DNA from: Pseudolabrys sp.
Lineage (GTDB): Bacteria > Pseudomonadota > Alphaproteobacteria > Rhizobiales > Xanthobacteraceae
DNA length: 40,720 nucleotides
Direction: 5' to 3'
Assembly: GCA_030684935.1 (NCBI GenBank)
Contig: JAUXXH010000044.1
Span: 1-40,720 of the forward strand
Below the pieces are notes generated by a model. The model searched no databases. It was not told the DNA's origin and saw only the letters and a program-made list of their open reading frames with translations. Shown here in pieces: positions 1 through 7,912 of this stretch (its first letter is position 1; the number at the start of each line of letters is the position of its first letter). The translations under genes were made by a program, and so were the position numbers.

Positions 1-62
1 CCGTCGGCGCCTTGCTTGAGAATAAAGGCCTTCTGGGCCTCCGAAAACCGCGATGCCTTCAT
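1..62 (-). CDS. IS3-family transposase OrfA, N-terminal fragment cut by the window edge
   Basis: Only about 20 codons are visible, starting with ATG at 62..60 behind a GGGAGGAG ribosome-binding site. The residues begin MKASRFSEAQKAFILKQ, the typical start of the helix-turn-helix OrfA of IS3-family elements (Transposase_8 family). OrfA binds the element ends. In IS3 elements the catalytic DDE domain is in OrfB, made by frameshifting, which would lie to the left of this window. Whether the element is complete cannot be judged. Confidence 0.75.
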   Translation of the reverse strand, partial: MKASRFSEAQKAFILKQGAD

Positions 63-140
63 GGCTCTGCGCTCCTCCCAGCCGGGAATCGGCGCCGAAG
101 ACTCTAACCAAAAACGATCCAGTTTGGCGGGGGCAGATCA
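1..140 (-). mobile_element. IS3-family insertion sequence, partial (transposase-start end)
   Basis: The first 140 bases read, on the minus strand, as the left end of an IS3-family element. The proposed terminal sequence at 140..126 is TGATCTGCCCCCGCC, which resembles the TGACCTGCCCC-type ends I recall for some IS3 subgroups. It is followed by about 60 bases of leader and the start of orfA at 62. The other end and the target duplication lie outside the window, so the boundary at 140 is an inference from the TG...CA rule and from where toxin-like coding similarity begins. The element sits next to a decayed toxin gene and may have contributed to its loss. Confidence 0.6.
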
Positions 141-292
141 ACCCCTCATCGTACTCTACAAATCCAGGACCTCTACTCAAACGCTGTATAATTAGATGTT
201 TATCACGTGCCCAATGCAGAGAACGATCTCTATGTAAAATTCAGCGATGACTTTGGACAGGATTTTGCAACCCAGTCTTCAAAGAGGAATAA
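141..292 (+). pseudogene. MqsR-family toxin, 3' remnant (nonsense and frameshift)
   Basis: Codons from 195 read DVYHVPNAENDLYVKF, then SDDF. This matches what I recall of the C-terminal half of MqsR-type mRNA interferases (DVYxxP...LYVKFTDD...SFKEK). Two lesions are visible. A TAA at 189-191 interrupts the frame just before this segment, where the family usually has WQDVY. A one-base deletion near 277-279 means the expected ending SFKEE-stop is seen only after a frame change (TTC AAA GAG GAA TAA, 278-292). The TAA at 290-292 directly abuts the antitoxin ATG at 293, the normal toxin-antitoxin operon layout. The 5' half is missing, presumably lost around the IS3 insertion. It should not be functional. 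Confidence 0.55.
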
Positions 293-499
293 ATGGCCAA
301 ATCTCCCGTGTCCCCAGAAACCGGGAAGCCAATGGTGCGCGGTGTTCGCCCCATGGCCCTCACCTGCAAAGGCGCGTCCGCCACTGTCGAGATGCCGGGA
401 TGGTATTGCCCGGACTCGGACGAGGCCATCTTTACGCGCGACGATGTGAAAGTGTCCGACGCGGCCTTGAAGGGCCTCCGGATCAAAGTTCAAAACTAA
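293..499 (+). pseudogene. MqsA-family antitoxin, truncated to the N-terminal domain
   Basis: This is an open frame of 68 codons with a good ribosome-binding site (AGAGGA, 283-288). It contains SPETGKPMVRGVRPM, a CKG segment and MPGWYC, a signature of MqsA-like antitoxins found beside MqsR toxins. The family is normally about 130 residues, with a C-terminal HTH_3 DNA-binding domain. Here TAA at 497-499 ends the protein before that domain. The same frame continues with LAAGQIRENLAL, which resembles the family's next helix (EQIRRIRKKL), so a nonsense mutation followed by decay is likely. A shortened peptide could be made, but it would lack the operator-binding domain. Family assignment is from memory of homologues. 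Confidence 0.65.
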
Positions 500-648
500 C
501 TGGCCGCAGGTCAAATCCGGGAAAATTTGGCCTTACGCACCAGACGAGGTCCGGCAGATACGCAGCGCGGGCTGCCCCGCCCCCCTCGGGGCGCGCTCAA
601 GTCCCCCAAATGCGATCGTCCGGCCCCGGGGATTTCCCCCCGCCCCTC

Positions 649-677
649 TTCTTTCTTCACCCCTTTGCGCCTATATT
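649..677 (+). promoter_or_regulatory. Candidate ssrA promoter
   Basis: A TATATT box at 672-677 lies 6 bases before the first hairpin of the tmRNA (684). The -35 side is only a pyrimidine-rich stretch (TTCTTT near 649-654, 17-bp spacing), so this is a weak match supported mainly by position. Confidence 0.35.
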
Positions 678-683
678 CAGCCT

Positions 684-1000
684 GCCGGGGCAACCCGGCT
701 ATGGCGATAAACGAACGTCGTAATAAACCTTTCGGACCCGGGGGCAGTACCCGGCGCCTCCACCCAAGCCCTCCCTAGGGAGGGTTTCGGCGGGGGCGAA
801 ATAGGATCGACGAGGGCGTAAAGGACGGACTTTTGCTCGGCATGGTTCCGCCGTTATCGGGCCAAATCGTAGTTGCAAATGACAACTATGCTCCGGTTGC
901 TCAGGCCGCTTAAGCGGTTTTAGTAACCACGCCTACAAGCCCTGGCCGTCTTAGCAGCGGTCAGGCGGGGTTCGGAGGCACCTGGCAACAGAAGCCTCCA
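684..1000 (+). ncRNA. ssrA: Transfer-messenger RNA, circularly permuted two-piece form
   Basis: tmRNA rescues ribosomes stalled on broken mRNAs and tags the product for proteolysis. The gene is permuted, as in other alphaproteobacteria: the acceptor half comes first (about 684-766) and the coding half second (about 792-1000). CGCCTCC at 755-761 pairs over 7 bp with GGGGGCG at 792-798 to form the acceptor stem. The T-arm is CCGGG...CCCGG around 738-754. The intervening segment holds a perfect 16-base palindrome, CCCTCCCTAGGGAGGG (769-784), expected to be cut out. The coding half starts GGGGGCGAAATAGGATCGAC and contains the tag frame; GGAGGC/GCCTCC (974-979/994-999) form a late stem. The encoded 3' tail is ACCCA rather than the usual ACCA. 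Exact mature ends are not determinable here. Confidence 0.92.
875..913 (+). other. tmRNA proteolysis-tag reading frame (ANDNYAPVAQAA)
   Basis: From the resume codon GCA at 875 the frame reads A-N-D-N-Y-A-P-V-A-Q-A-A and stops at TAA 911-913. With the alanine carried by the tmRNA itself the full tag is AANDNYAPVAQAA. The AANDN start is typical of alphaproteobacterial tags and contains the SspB-contacting part. The terminal AA is the ClpX-recognised end, here preceded by AQ instead of the more common L or V. Confidence 0.9.
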
Positions 1001-1056
1001 CTTTCATTTTCGCCTTAGTTTCGTTTTGCAATAACGCGGTTCCGAATTATGACAGC

Positions 1057-1710
1057 GTGGCGATTGCCCCCGAACCGTCAACGCAGTTCCTGACCCGCAT
1101 GGCCGACCATATCCGCTACGATCTCTTGACCCAGCAGGCGCTGCGCGGCGTGGTCCGCAACGTGCTGATCGACGTCGCCAAGACCCAGAGCCTGCCCGGC
1201 GATCATCATTTCTACATTTCGTTCGACACCCGCGCCGACGGCGTGCGCATGTCGGACCGGTTGCGCGCGCAGTATCCGGAAGAGATCACCATCATCCTGC
1301 AGCACCAGTTCTGGGGCCTGGCGGTGCACGAAACCTCGTTCGAGGTCGGCCTGTCGTTCGGCGGCGTGCCGGAAAAGCTCACCGTGCCGTTCGCCGCCAT
1401 CAACGAATTCGTCGATCCGTCGGTGCAGTTCGGCCTGCGCTTCGAGGAGGTCCTCGAAGGCGCGGCCCCGGCAGACGCTGCGCCGGACAAGCCGGCCCGG
1501 AAGAAGCGGCCGACCAGCGTGCCCAGCAGCGGGCCGACACCCGCGCCGGCGAGCCCGGCCCTCGCCGCGCCGCCGCAGACCAAGACCCCGCCGTTGCCGG
1601 CACCGCCGGCCGCGACGGCACCCGGCGATGACACGTCCGGCGGCAAACCGGACAAGCCGACCAATGGCGGCGGCGAAGTGGTCCGGCTCGACCGCTTCCG
1701 CAAGAAGTAA
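1057..1710 (+). CDS. sspB: SspB-family ClpXP adaptor (alphaproteobacterial type)
   Basis: This 217-residue protein has a compact N-terminal SspB domain (about residues 15-135) with segments such as [21 protein letters not shown] and [12 protein letters not shown]. These match the alphaproteobacterial stringent-starvation/ClpXP adaptor family. SspB tethers ssrA-tagged substrates to ClpX. The C-terminal 80 residues are a Pro/Ala/Lys-rich, probably disordered linker ending [10 protein letters not shown], which fits the ClpX-binding tail of such adaptors. The start is uncertain: GTG at 1057 gives the longest frame without a clear ribosome site, while ATG at 1099 (MADHIRYD) matches the usual start of homologues. 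It lies 57 bp after the tmRNA gene whose tag it should recognise, and its stop overlaps the fumC start (TAATG). Confidence 0.9.
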   Translation: MAIAPEPSTQFLTRMADHIRYDLLTQQALRGVVRNVLIDVAKTQSLPGDHHFYISFDTRADGVRMSDRLRAQYPEEITIILQHQFWGLAVHETSFEVGLSFGGVPEKLTVPFAAINEFVDPSVQFGLRFEEVLEGAAPADAAPDKPARKKRPTSVPSSGPTPAPASPALAAPPQTKTPPLPAPPAATAPGDDTSGGKPDKPTNGGGEVVRLDRFRKK

Positions 1711-3122
1711 TGGCGAAGACCCCGAATTCACCCGGCGCCACGCGCACCGAAAGCGACTCGTTCGGACCGCTGGAGATTCCGGCCGGCAAGTTGTGGGGCG
1801 CGCAGACCGAGCGTTCGCTGCATAATTTCCGCATCGGCGGCGAGCGCATGCCGCTGCCGATCGTGCGCGCCTTCGGCCTGGTCAAGCGCGCCGCCGCCGA
1901 GGTCAACCGCGACCTCGGCGATCTCGACGCCAGGCGCGCCAAGGCCATCGTCGCCGTGGCGCAGGACATCGCAGACGGCAAGCTCGACGACCACTTCCCG
2001 CTGGTGGTGTGGCAGACCGGCTCCGGCACCCAGAGCAACATGAACGTCAACGAGGTGATCGCCAACGCCGCCAATGTGGCGCTGGGCGGCGACCTCGGCG
2101 CCAAGGCGCCGGTGCACCCGAACGATCACGTCAACATGAGCCAGTCGTCGAACGACTCGATGCCGAGCGCGATGCATATCGCCGCCGCGCTGGAAATCGC
2201 CGGCCACCTGCTGCCGGCGCTGACGCTGCTCCACAAGGCGCTCGACAAGAAGGCGAAGGAATTCGCGCGGATCGTCAAGATCGGCCGCACCCACACCATG
2301 GATGCGACGCCGGTCACGCTCGGCCAGGAATTCTCCGGCTACGCCGCGCAGGTGAAATCGGCCATGGCGCGCATCGCCACCGCGCAACGCGAACTCTATC
2401 CGCTGGCGCAGGGCGGCACCGCGGTCGGCACCGGCATCAATTCAAGGCCGAAATTCGCCAAGGCCTTCGCCAAACGCATCGCGGTGCTGACCAGACTGCC
2501 CTTCGTCAGCGCGCCGAACAAGTTCGAGCACATGGCGGCGCACGACGCCTACGTCTCGGTCCATGGCGCGATCAACGCCGCCGCCACCGCGCTGTTCAAG
2601 ATCGCCAACGACATCCGCCTGCTCGGCTCCGGCCCGCGCTCCGGGCTCGGCGAACTGATCCTGCCGAGCAACGAAGCCGGCTCGTCGATCATGCCGGGCA
2701 AGGTCAACCCGACGCAGAGCGAAGCGCTGACTATGGTGTGCTGCCAGGTGTTCGGCAACAACACGACCATCACGGTGGCCGGCAGCCAGGGCCATTTCGA
2801 GCTGAACGTCTACAAGCCGGTGATGGCCTATTGCATGCTGCAGTCGATCCGGCTGCTCGGCGACGCGGTCAATTCGTTCACCGACAACTGCGTCATCGGC
2901 ATCAAGGCCGACGAGGCGCGCATCGCCGATCTGATGCAGCGTTCGCTGATGCTGGTGACGGCGCTGTCGCCGCATATTGGATATGACAAGGCGGCGCAGG
3001 TAGCGAAGGCCGCGCATGCCAACGGCACCACGCTGCGCGAGGAGGCCCTGCGCCTCGGCTTTATCAGCGGCGCCGACTTCGACCGGCTGGTGCAGCCGAA
3101 GAAAATGACCCGCCCCCGCTGA
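1710..3122 (+). CDS. fumC: Class II fumarate hydratase
   Basis: This is a full-length 470-residue class II fumarase, an iron-independent cytosolic tetramer of the TCA cycle that interconverts fumarate and (S)-malate. Visible hallmarks are [10 protein letters not shown] (103-112), [15 protein letters not shown] (136-150), [10 protein letters not shown] with the active-site histidine H195, and the mobile-loop signature [11 protein letters not shown] (324-334), whose serines S325/S326 correspond to the catalytic serine region. The ATG at 1710 shares one base with the sspB stop codon, so the two are very likely translationally coupled. A second start in another frame is not needed. No strong terminator follows. 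Confidence 0.96.
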   Translation: MAKTPNSPGATRTESDSFGPLEIPAGKLWGAQTERSLHNFRIGGERMPLPIVRAFGLVKRAAAEVNRDLGDLDARRAKAIVAVAQDIADGKLDDHFPLVVWQTGSGTQSNMNVNEVIANAANVALGGDLGAKAPVHPNDHVNMSQSSNDSMPSAMHIAAALEIAGHLLPALTLLHKALDKKAKEFARIVKIGRTHTMDATPVTLGQEFSGYAAQVKSAMARIATAQRELYPLAQGGTAVGTGINSRPKFAKAFAKRIAVLTRLPFVSAPNKFEHMAAHDAYVSVHGAINAAATALFKIANDIRLLGSGPRSGLGELILPSNEAGSSIMPGKVNPTQSEALTMVCCQVFGNNTTITVAGSQGHFELNVYKPVMAYCMLQSIRLLGDAVNSFTDNCVIGIKADEARIADLMQRSLMLVTALSPHIGYDKAAQVAKAAHANGTTLREEALRLGFISGADFDRLVQPKKMTRPR

Positions 3123-3639
3123 CCGGCCCGGGAACTTTCTGCCCGCCCAGCGTTATCAAGGCAGACGGTCGCCACACGGAAACGGGCGGTGGGCCGGAAA
3201 TTACACCCCTACGTGGTGAAATGACGCGCAGTTTAGAAGCGTTCTTTGATAGTGCACCGAACCCACCGCCGTGTATCCCGGTACCATTTTACTTCTTGTA
3301 GTCGTCAAAAGCGCGCGGCCCAAGATTGACGTAGGGTCAACGTAAAGTAACCGACATGATATATTCAGTACTACGGTCAGAGCAGTGAACTATACATCTG
3401 AAAGTTCCATAGTACCGCGACCTCTATATGAGTCTATTCTGATGGTATTCGCAAACGGTCACTTAGTCACCTTTGGTGATCAACTAACCGTGTCTTGAAA
3501 ATTCTCACGAACACCTCGAAAAGCAGGAGGTGCAATCGTGTGGACACGATCCGCGCACGCGAAAGGTCCGCAAAAATGCGGACGACAGGTCCCCTCTCGG
3601 ACCCGAAGCCACATGTATCCCGTTACCGTCGAGGCAGAC
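3123..3639. other. Gene-free stretch of lower GC after fumC
   Basis: No coding frame here looks real. From about 3160 to 3540 the base composition is clearly more AT-rich than the flanking genes, and the codon-position bias disappears. Short inverted repeats are present (TCACC/GGTGA at 3467-3479 and the hairpin at 3566-3583). I see no tRNA, no clear terminator and no promoter with good spacing. It may be the regulatory leader of the DUF4169/RHH pair or residual foreign DNA. Confidence 0.5.
3566..3583. repeat. Perfect hairpin upstream of the DUF4169 gene
   Basis: GTCCGCA (3566-3572) and TGCGGAC (3577-3583) are perfect inverted repeats around an AAAA loop, 57 bp before the next start codon. 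It has no following T-run, so it fits an operator or leader hairpin better than a terminator. The downstream pair encodes a ribbon-helix-helix protein that could bind such a site, but that link is only a guess. Confidence 0.5.
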
Positions 3640-3828
3640 ATGGTTGAGCTTGTGAATCTTCGAACCGCCCGCAAGCGGGCCCAGCGGGCACAGGACGAAA
3701 AGCGTGCAGACGCCCATCGTCTTGCCCACGGACAGCCCGCGCATCTGCGCAAGCTCGAAGCCACCCAGCAGGCGAAAGCCGAACGCGCCCTCGACGGTCA
3801 CCGGATCGACACAGGAGACGGCCGATGA
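3640..3828 (+). CDS. DUF4169 family protein
   Basis: This small, highly charged protein has 62 residues starting MVELVNLRTARKRAQRA. That is the characteristic opening of DUF4169, a family of unknown function common in alphaproteobacteria. The frame is open from 3538, but ATG 3640 is preferred because GAGG (3631-3634) lies at proper spacing and homologues begin MVELVNLR. The rest is an Arg/Lys/Gln/Glu-rich helix. The stop overlaps the next gene's start as ATGA (3825-3828), so it is translationally coupled to the ribbon-helix-helix gene. This pairing downstream of fumC is one I recall from related genomes. Confidence 0.85.
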   Translation: MVELVNLRTARKRAQRAQDEKRADAHRLAHGQPAHLRKLEATQQAKAERALDGHRIDTGDGR

Positions 3829-4124
3829 AATCGCCGGTTGTCAAACGCTCGATCGTTATCGCCGGTCACAAGACCAGCGTCAGTCTCGAAGATGCGTTCT
3901 GGAAGGGGCTCAAGGAGCTCGCCACCAGCAGGGACATGACCCTGTCGGATCTGGTCGCCACCATCGACACCGACCGCCGTCACGGCAATCTGTCGTCGGC
4001 GATCCGGCTGTTCGTGCTCGACCAGTATCGCGCCCAGTCCGGCGAGGGGGATCGCGCGGCTCAAAGCGCCCCCCGCGAACCCACCATGGCGCGCGCGGAA
4101 CCGTCAGTTCTGCGGGCCGACTGA
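3825..4124 (+). CDS. Ribbon-helix-helix domain protein
   Basis: This 99-residue protein starts MKSPVVKRSIVIAGHKTSVSL and continues with WKGLKELATSRDMTLSDLV and ...SSAIRLFVLDQYR. The pattern is strand, helix, helix of the RHH_4-type family found in alphaproteobacteria. Such proteins probably bind DNA as dimers through the N-terminal strand, but no target is established. The last 25 residues are an unconserved Ala/Pro/Arg tail. The gene is coupled to DUF4169 by a 4-base overlap. Its 3' end overlaps the 3' end of the convergent AsmA gene by 21 bp (4104-4124). Homologues are sometimes labelled arylsulfate sulfotransferase, which the sequence does not support. Confidence 0.85.
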   Translation: MKSPVVKRSIVIAGHKTSVSLEDAFWKGLKELATSRDMTLSDLVATIDTDRRHGNLSSAIRLFVLDQYRAQSGEGDRAAQSAPREPTMARAEPSVLRAD

Positions 4125-7100
4125 CGCCCCCGCGGGCGCAGGAATGGGTCTGATATCGATCGGCGGCGGAAACGACGGTGCCTGCTCGCGCACCTGCTGA
4201 CGCGCCGCCTCGATCGCCCGCTGACGGGCCGCTTCCGCTGCCGCCTTCTGCCGCGCGGCTTCTTCCGCAGCCTGCTGACGGGCGGCCTCGGCCGCCGCCT
4301 TCTGACGCGCCGCCTCTTCCGCGGCCTGCTGGCGGGCGGCTTCCGCCGCCGCCTTCTGCCTTGCTTCTTCGGCGGCGCGCAGACGCGCCGCTTCCGTCGC
4401 TGCCGCGATCGCTTTCAGCCGCGCTTCCTCTTCGGCCGCGCGTTTGGCCGCCGCTTCTTCCGCCGCCTGCAATTTCCTGGCCTGGTTTTCCACCGCGCGC
4501 AGCGTCAGCCAGCCGCTGAGCGCCGACACGTCGAGGCTGCGCGACGCCGTGGCCACCGGCCCCTTCAGCGCCATATGGATGTCCGGCCGGTTGCCGGCCG
4601 CCTCCGCCAGTCCCGACAGCACCAGCCGCGCATCGAGCGTGCCGGTGGTGAGATCGAAGCGGCCGTTCATCGCCAGCGCGGCGTCGTTCGCCTCGGCGGT
4701 CGCCTCCGCCAGACGCATCTGGCCGGCACTGACGGTGAAGGTGCCCTCGGCGCGCTTGACCGCGAGACGGCCGGCGTCGAGGCCGCGGCTGACCACCGTG
4801 GTGATGCGCGTGGCATCGACCGGCAGGCCGAGATCGACCGCGCGCGTGACGACGTCGAAGGCGCGCGGATCGAGCCCGGCGAATTGCGCGTCCGTGACAC
4901 CGATCGTGCCGGAGCCTTTCAGCGAGCCGAACAGCGCCACCGGCGACAGGCCCGTTCCCTCGAGCGCGGCCGATAGGCTGAACACGCCGGTGACCGGCGG
5001 CCGCGCATTCGGCGGCAGCAGGCTGGCGGCGTCGGCGCCGGTCAGCGACAGCGTCGCCAGCGTCTTCAGGCCCTCATTGGCCGATACGAAAGTCAGCGTG
5101 CCGGCGAGACGGCCGCCGGCCAGCTGTCCGCTGATGTCGTCGAGCGTCAGTTCCTCGGGGCCGAGGCGCAGCGTGGCGCTGAACTGCCGCGCGATCAGAC
5201 GCGGCGACAGCTCGACGCGCCCGATCCGGACGGCGATCTGCCCGGCCGCATCGGCAAATGCGCCGTCGCCGAAGGGTTCGCTTGGCCAGACCCACGCCGC
5301 GTCGGCACCGGATGCGCCGGCCGGAAAGCCGATCGCCGCCGCCAGCACGGCGGCGCCGTCGACCGTGTCGGCCTCGATATCGCCCTGCCAGCGGTGCGGC
5401 GACGCCAGCGTGACGCCGAGCCGGCCGCGCAGCGCGCTACCGCCGACATTGCCGGTGAGGCCGGTCACCGTGAGATCGTTGCCGGCCAGCACGACCTGGC
5501 CGCTGGCCGAAACCGGCAGCGCGGCGCGGCCGGCGCCGCCGAGCGGCGCCATATTGGCGCGCACGATGCTGGCGCGCAGCGACGCCGCGCGGACATCGGC
5601 AAAGGGACGCGCCGTGCCGCTGGCGCTGGCTTCGAGGCCGCCGGCGGTGAGCCGGGCATCGATGCGCAGGTCGCCGCGCGACGGACCGCTGGCGCGCAGC
5701 GTCAGCGCGCCGGGACCGGCCGTCGCCGCAACGGTGTTTTGCAGACCCAGCATCTCGATCAGCGCGCGGCCATCGTCTGCATCGAGCTTGCCGTCGAGCC
5801 GCACATTGCCGGCGGTATAGGCGACGGCGTCGATATTGGCCTCGCCGTTGAGCGCGATGCGAACCTTGCCGAGCCCGCCATCGATGTTGAATTTCGCCAG
5901 CCCGAGATTGGCGGCCGACGGCGCAGCGCCGTCCATGGTGAGACGCGCCTGCAATTTGGCCGGCGCCATGCGCGGCGCGGCCGCCTCCAGCGATTTCGCC
6001 GTCTCCGGGGCAACCCGCGCCAGCACCGCCAGCACCGGCCGCATGTCAGGCGCGGTCAGATCGACGCGGATGCTGCCTTGGGGCGAGGCCGCCGCGGTGT
6101 CGATGCGGCCGCTGGCGGAAAACGCCGCGCCGCCGAGATCGGCGACCGAGAGCCGGTCGATCTGCAGGCCGTTGCCATCGACCTTCAGACGGGCGCTGGC
6201 GTTGCGGGCGACAAAGCCGCCGACGGTGGCGCGGCCGATATCGGCGGCGATTGTCATGTCCTGCGGCCGGGCGGCGGTCGAGCCCGCCACCAGCGCCTTG
6301 CCGAAGGCGAGCGCGGCATCGATGTCGAGTTCGGGGGCGTTGAGTTCGGCATCGAGCTTGGCCGGCCGGTTGGCGGCGGCGAACACATAGACCATGCGGC
6401 CGGCGACCGCCTTGCGGTCGAATTCGGCGCGCAGCCGCTCGACGGCGACGCGTTCGCTGCCGAGCGTGACCTCGCCGCGCAGGCTGAGCGGCCGCAGATC
6501 GGCCTGCGCGGGTTCGGCGCGACCTTCGAGCCAGGCCGACAGCGCCTTCGGATCGGTGGAGTCGATTTCGGCCGGGCCGGTGAACGTCACCTCGTCATCG
6601 GCGATGGCGACATGACCGCTGAGCCGCACCTGCGTGAAGCCCGGCGCGCGGAATTCGAAGCGCTCCAGATTCCAGCCACCGGCATCCGAGGTGATGTCGC
6701 CGCGGACGTTCTGCACGCTGTTGTGACCGAGCGTGACCTGATCGATGCCGACGCCGATCTGGATCGGGAAGGTCGGCCGGAACGCGCCGCCGCCGAGCGC
6801 CACCAGTTGGCGGACGATGGCGGCCGGCAGCGCCCGGCTGCCGTCGGCCGGCGCCAGCGTGCGGTCGAGATCGATCTGGCGGCCGGACAAGAGGCCGTCG
6901 AAGCGCGGGTTGGCGCCGAACTTGAAATCGGCGACGCCGGTCAACCGCAGCCCCTGCTCCTCGGGGCCATAGACGAACTCGACTTCTTCGAGCAGCGCCG
7001 ATTGCGCGGTGGCCTTGAGCTTGCCGTTGACGCGCCAGGGCTGCGTCACGGTCTGGTTGACCTGCGTCGAGCCGCGCAGGCCGATGCCGACCGGGCGCGC

Positions 7101-7853
7101 CATGTTCAGGGTGCCGTCGAAGCGGGGCTCGTTGTTGCCGAGCATCAGGGCGCCGGCGACCTCGACGCTGAGCGGGAAGCCGACCGGGTCGACGTGAAGC
7201 TGAACCCGCGTGCCGGTCTCTTCGGTATAGCGGCCGGCCGACAGCCGGAAGGGATACAACTCGCCGCCGATGCGCACCGCGCCCTCGCCCTTGACCGGGC
7301 CGATCAGCGAGCGCGCCTCGCCGTTGAACCACAGCCGGTCGAGCGTCACGGTCGAGCCATTGGCGGCGTCGGCGAGCGTCACGGTGCCGTCGACGATGCT
7401 GAGCCGGTCGATGGTCAATGCGTCGGGATTGAACGCAACGGCGATGCCGGGCGCCTTGACGCGGCCCGACGGGTCGAGGCCGAGCGTGACCTGCGGGCCA
7501 TTGATCTGCATGTCGGTGGCGCGCCATTCGGCTCGCATCAGCGGCCCGAGCGCGAATTCGATGCCGAGCGATCGGGCGCGCATGGTGTCGGGGCCGCTGC
7601 CGATTTCGACGTCGTTGAGGGTCAGCCGCGGCGACGGCAGCAGGCGGGCGTCGATGGTGCCGGTCACCCGGGTCTGGACCCCGATCAGCCGGCTGGCCTC
7701 CTGCTCAAACAATGAGCGGTAGCCGCCCCAATCGATCAGCAGGGGACCGACCAGCGCCGTCACCAGCGCCAGAATGATCGCAATCCCCAGTCCGAGCAAA
7801 GTGGTCTGCAATACGGGTGTCCGTTCCGCAGCCGGGCTGCGCGTGCGGTTCAA
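4104..7853 (-). CDS. AsmA family protein with Ala/Gln/Lys-rich C-terminal coil
   Basis: This predicted protein has 1249 residues. An N-terminal hydrophobic anchor (LLGLGIAIILALVTALVG, about 19-36) is followed by DWGGYRSLFEQEASRLIG, the typical AsmA start. A long periplasmic beta-rich region follows, with repeated LTLNDVEIGSGP-, LDRLSI- and GTLD-type segments. AsmA-like proteins are inner-membrane-anchored bridge-like proteins linked to lipid transport and outer-membrane homeostasis. The last 140 residues are unusual: a charged helical coil of 9-residue units, then a Pro-rich tail ending GPQN. The start is the TTG at 7853; TTG at 7811 is also possible, since neither has a strong ribosome site. 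The stop overlaps the convergent RHH gene. The function of this family member is inferred from the family only. Confidence 0.88.
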   Translation of the reverse strand: MNRTRSPAAERTPVLQTTLLGLGIAIILALVTALVGPLLIDWGGYRSLFEQEASRLIGVQTRVTGTIDARLLPSPRLTLNDVEIGSGPDTMRARSLGIEFALGPLMRAEWRATDMQINGPQVTLGLDPSGRVKAPGIAVAFNPDALTIDRLSIVDGTVTLADAANGSTVTLDRLWFNGEARSLIGPVKGEGAVRIGGELYPFRLSAGRYTEETGTRVQLHVDPVGFPLSVEVAGALMLGNNEPRFDGTLNMARPVGIGLRGSTQVNQTVTQPWRVNGKLKATAQSALLEEVEFVYGPEEQGLRLTGVADFKFGANPRFDGLLSGRQIDLDRTLAPADGSRALPAAIVRQLVALGGGAFRPTFPIQIGVGIDQVTLGHNSVQNVRGDITSDAGGWNLERFEFRAPGFTQVRLSGHVAIADDEVTFTGPAEIDSTDPKALSAWLEGRAEPAQADLRPLSLRGEVTLGSERVAVERLRAEFDRKAVAGRMVYVFAAANRPAKLDAELNAPELDIDAALAFGKALVAGSTAARPQDMTIAADIGRATVGGFVARNASARLKVDGNGLQIDRLSVADLGGAAFSASGRIDTAAASPQGSIRVDLTAPDMRPVLAVLARVAPETAKSLEAAAPRMAPAKLQARLTMDGAAPSAANLGLAKFNIDGGLGKVRIALNGEANIDAVAYTAGNVRLDGKLDADDGRALIEMLGLQNTVAATAGPGALTLRASGPSRGDLRIDARLTAGGLEASASGTARPFADVRAASLRASIVRANMAPLGGAGRAALPVSASGQVVLAGNDLTVTGLTGNVGGSALRGRLGVTLASPHRWQGDIEADTVDGAAVLAAAIGFPAGASGADAAWVWPSEPFGDGAFADAAGQIAVRIGRVELSPRLIARQFSATLRLGPEELTLDDISGQLAGGRLAGTLTFVSANEGLKTLATLSLTGADAASLLPPNARPPVTGVFSLSAALEGTGLSPVALFGSLKGSGTIGVTDAQFAGLDPRAFDVVTRAVDLGLPVDATRITTVVSRGLDAGRLAVKRAEGTFTVSAGQMRLAEATAEANDAALAMNGRFDLTTGTLDARLVLSGLAEAAGNRPDIHMALKGPVATASRSLDVSALSGWLTLRAVENQARKLQAAEEAAAKRAAEEEARLKAIAAATEAARLRAAEEARQKAAAEAARQQAAEEAARQKAAAEAARQQAAEEAARQKAAAEAARQRAIEAARQQVREQAPSFPPPIDIRPIPAPAGASVGPQN
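4197..4385 (-). repeat. Tandem repeat encoding (RQKAAAEAA/RQQAAEEAA) units
   Basis: Near the 3' end of the AsmA gene, 27-base units encode alternating RQKAAAEAA and RQQAAEEAA peptides, with an effective period of 54 bases, for five to six copies. They form an uninterrupted charged helix. The near-identical DNA copies should make the copy number prone to slippage. Confidence 0.8.
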
Positions 7854-7912
7854 GGTCTCTGTGTAGGCTAGTATTGCCGGTTCTTGGCGGCAATTCTATG
7901 TCGCAAGGGCAC

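Noticed and set aside
3538..3639. Longer N-terminus for the DUF4169 protein from ATG 3538
   Set aside because: The extra residues do not resemble the family, and a good ribosome site serves ATG 3640.
3123..3640. tRNA gene or attachment site in the AT-richer gap
   Set aside because: I found no cloverleaf, no GGTTCGA-type T-arm and no direct repeats flanking the segment.
5394..7715. 773-codon open frame on the plus strand
   Set aside because: Antisense to the AsmA gene; rich in Arg/Gly/Ala with no domain, as expected from high third-position GC.
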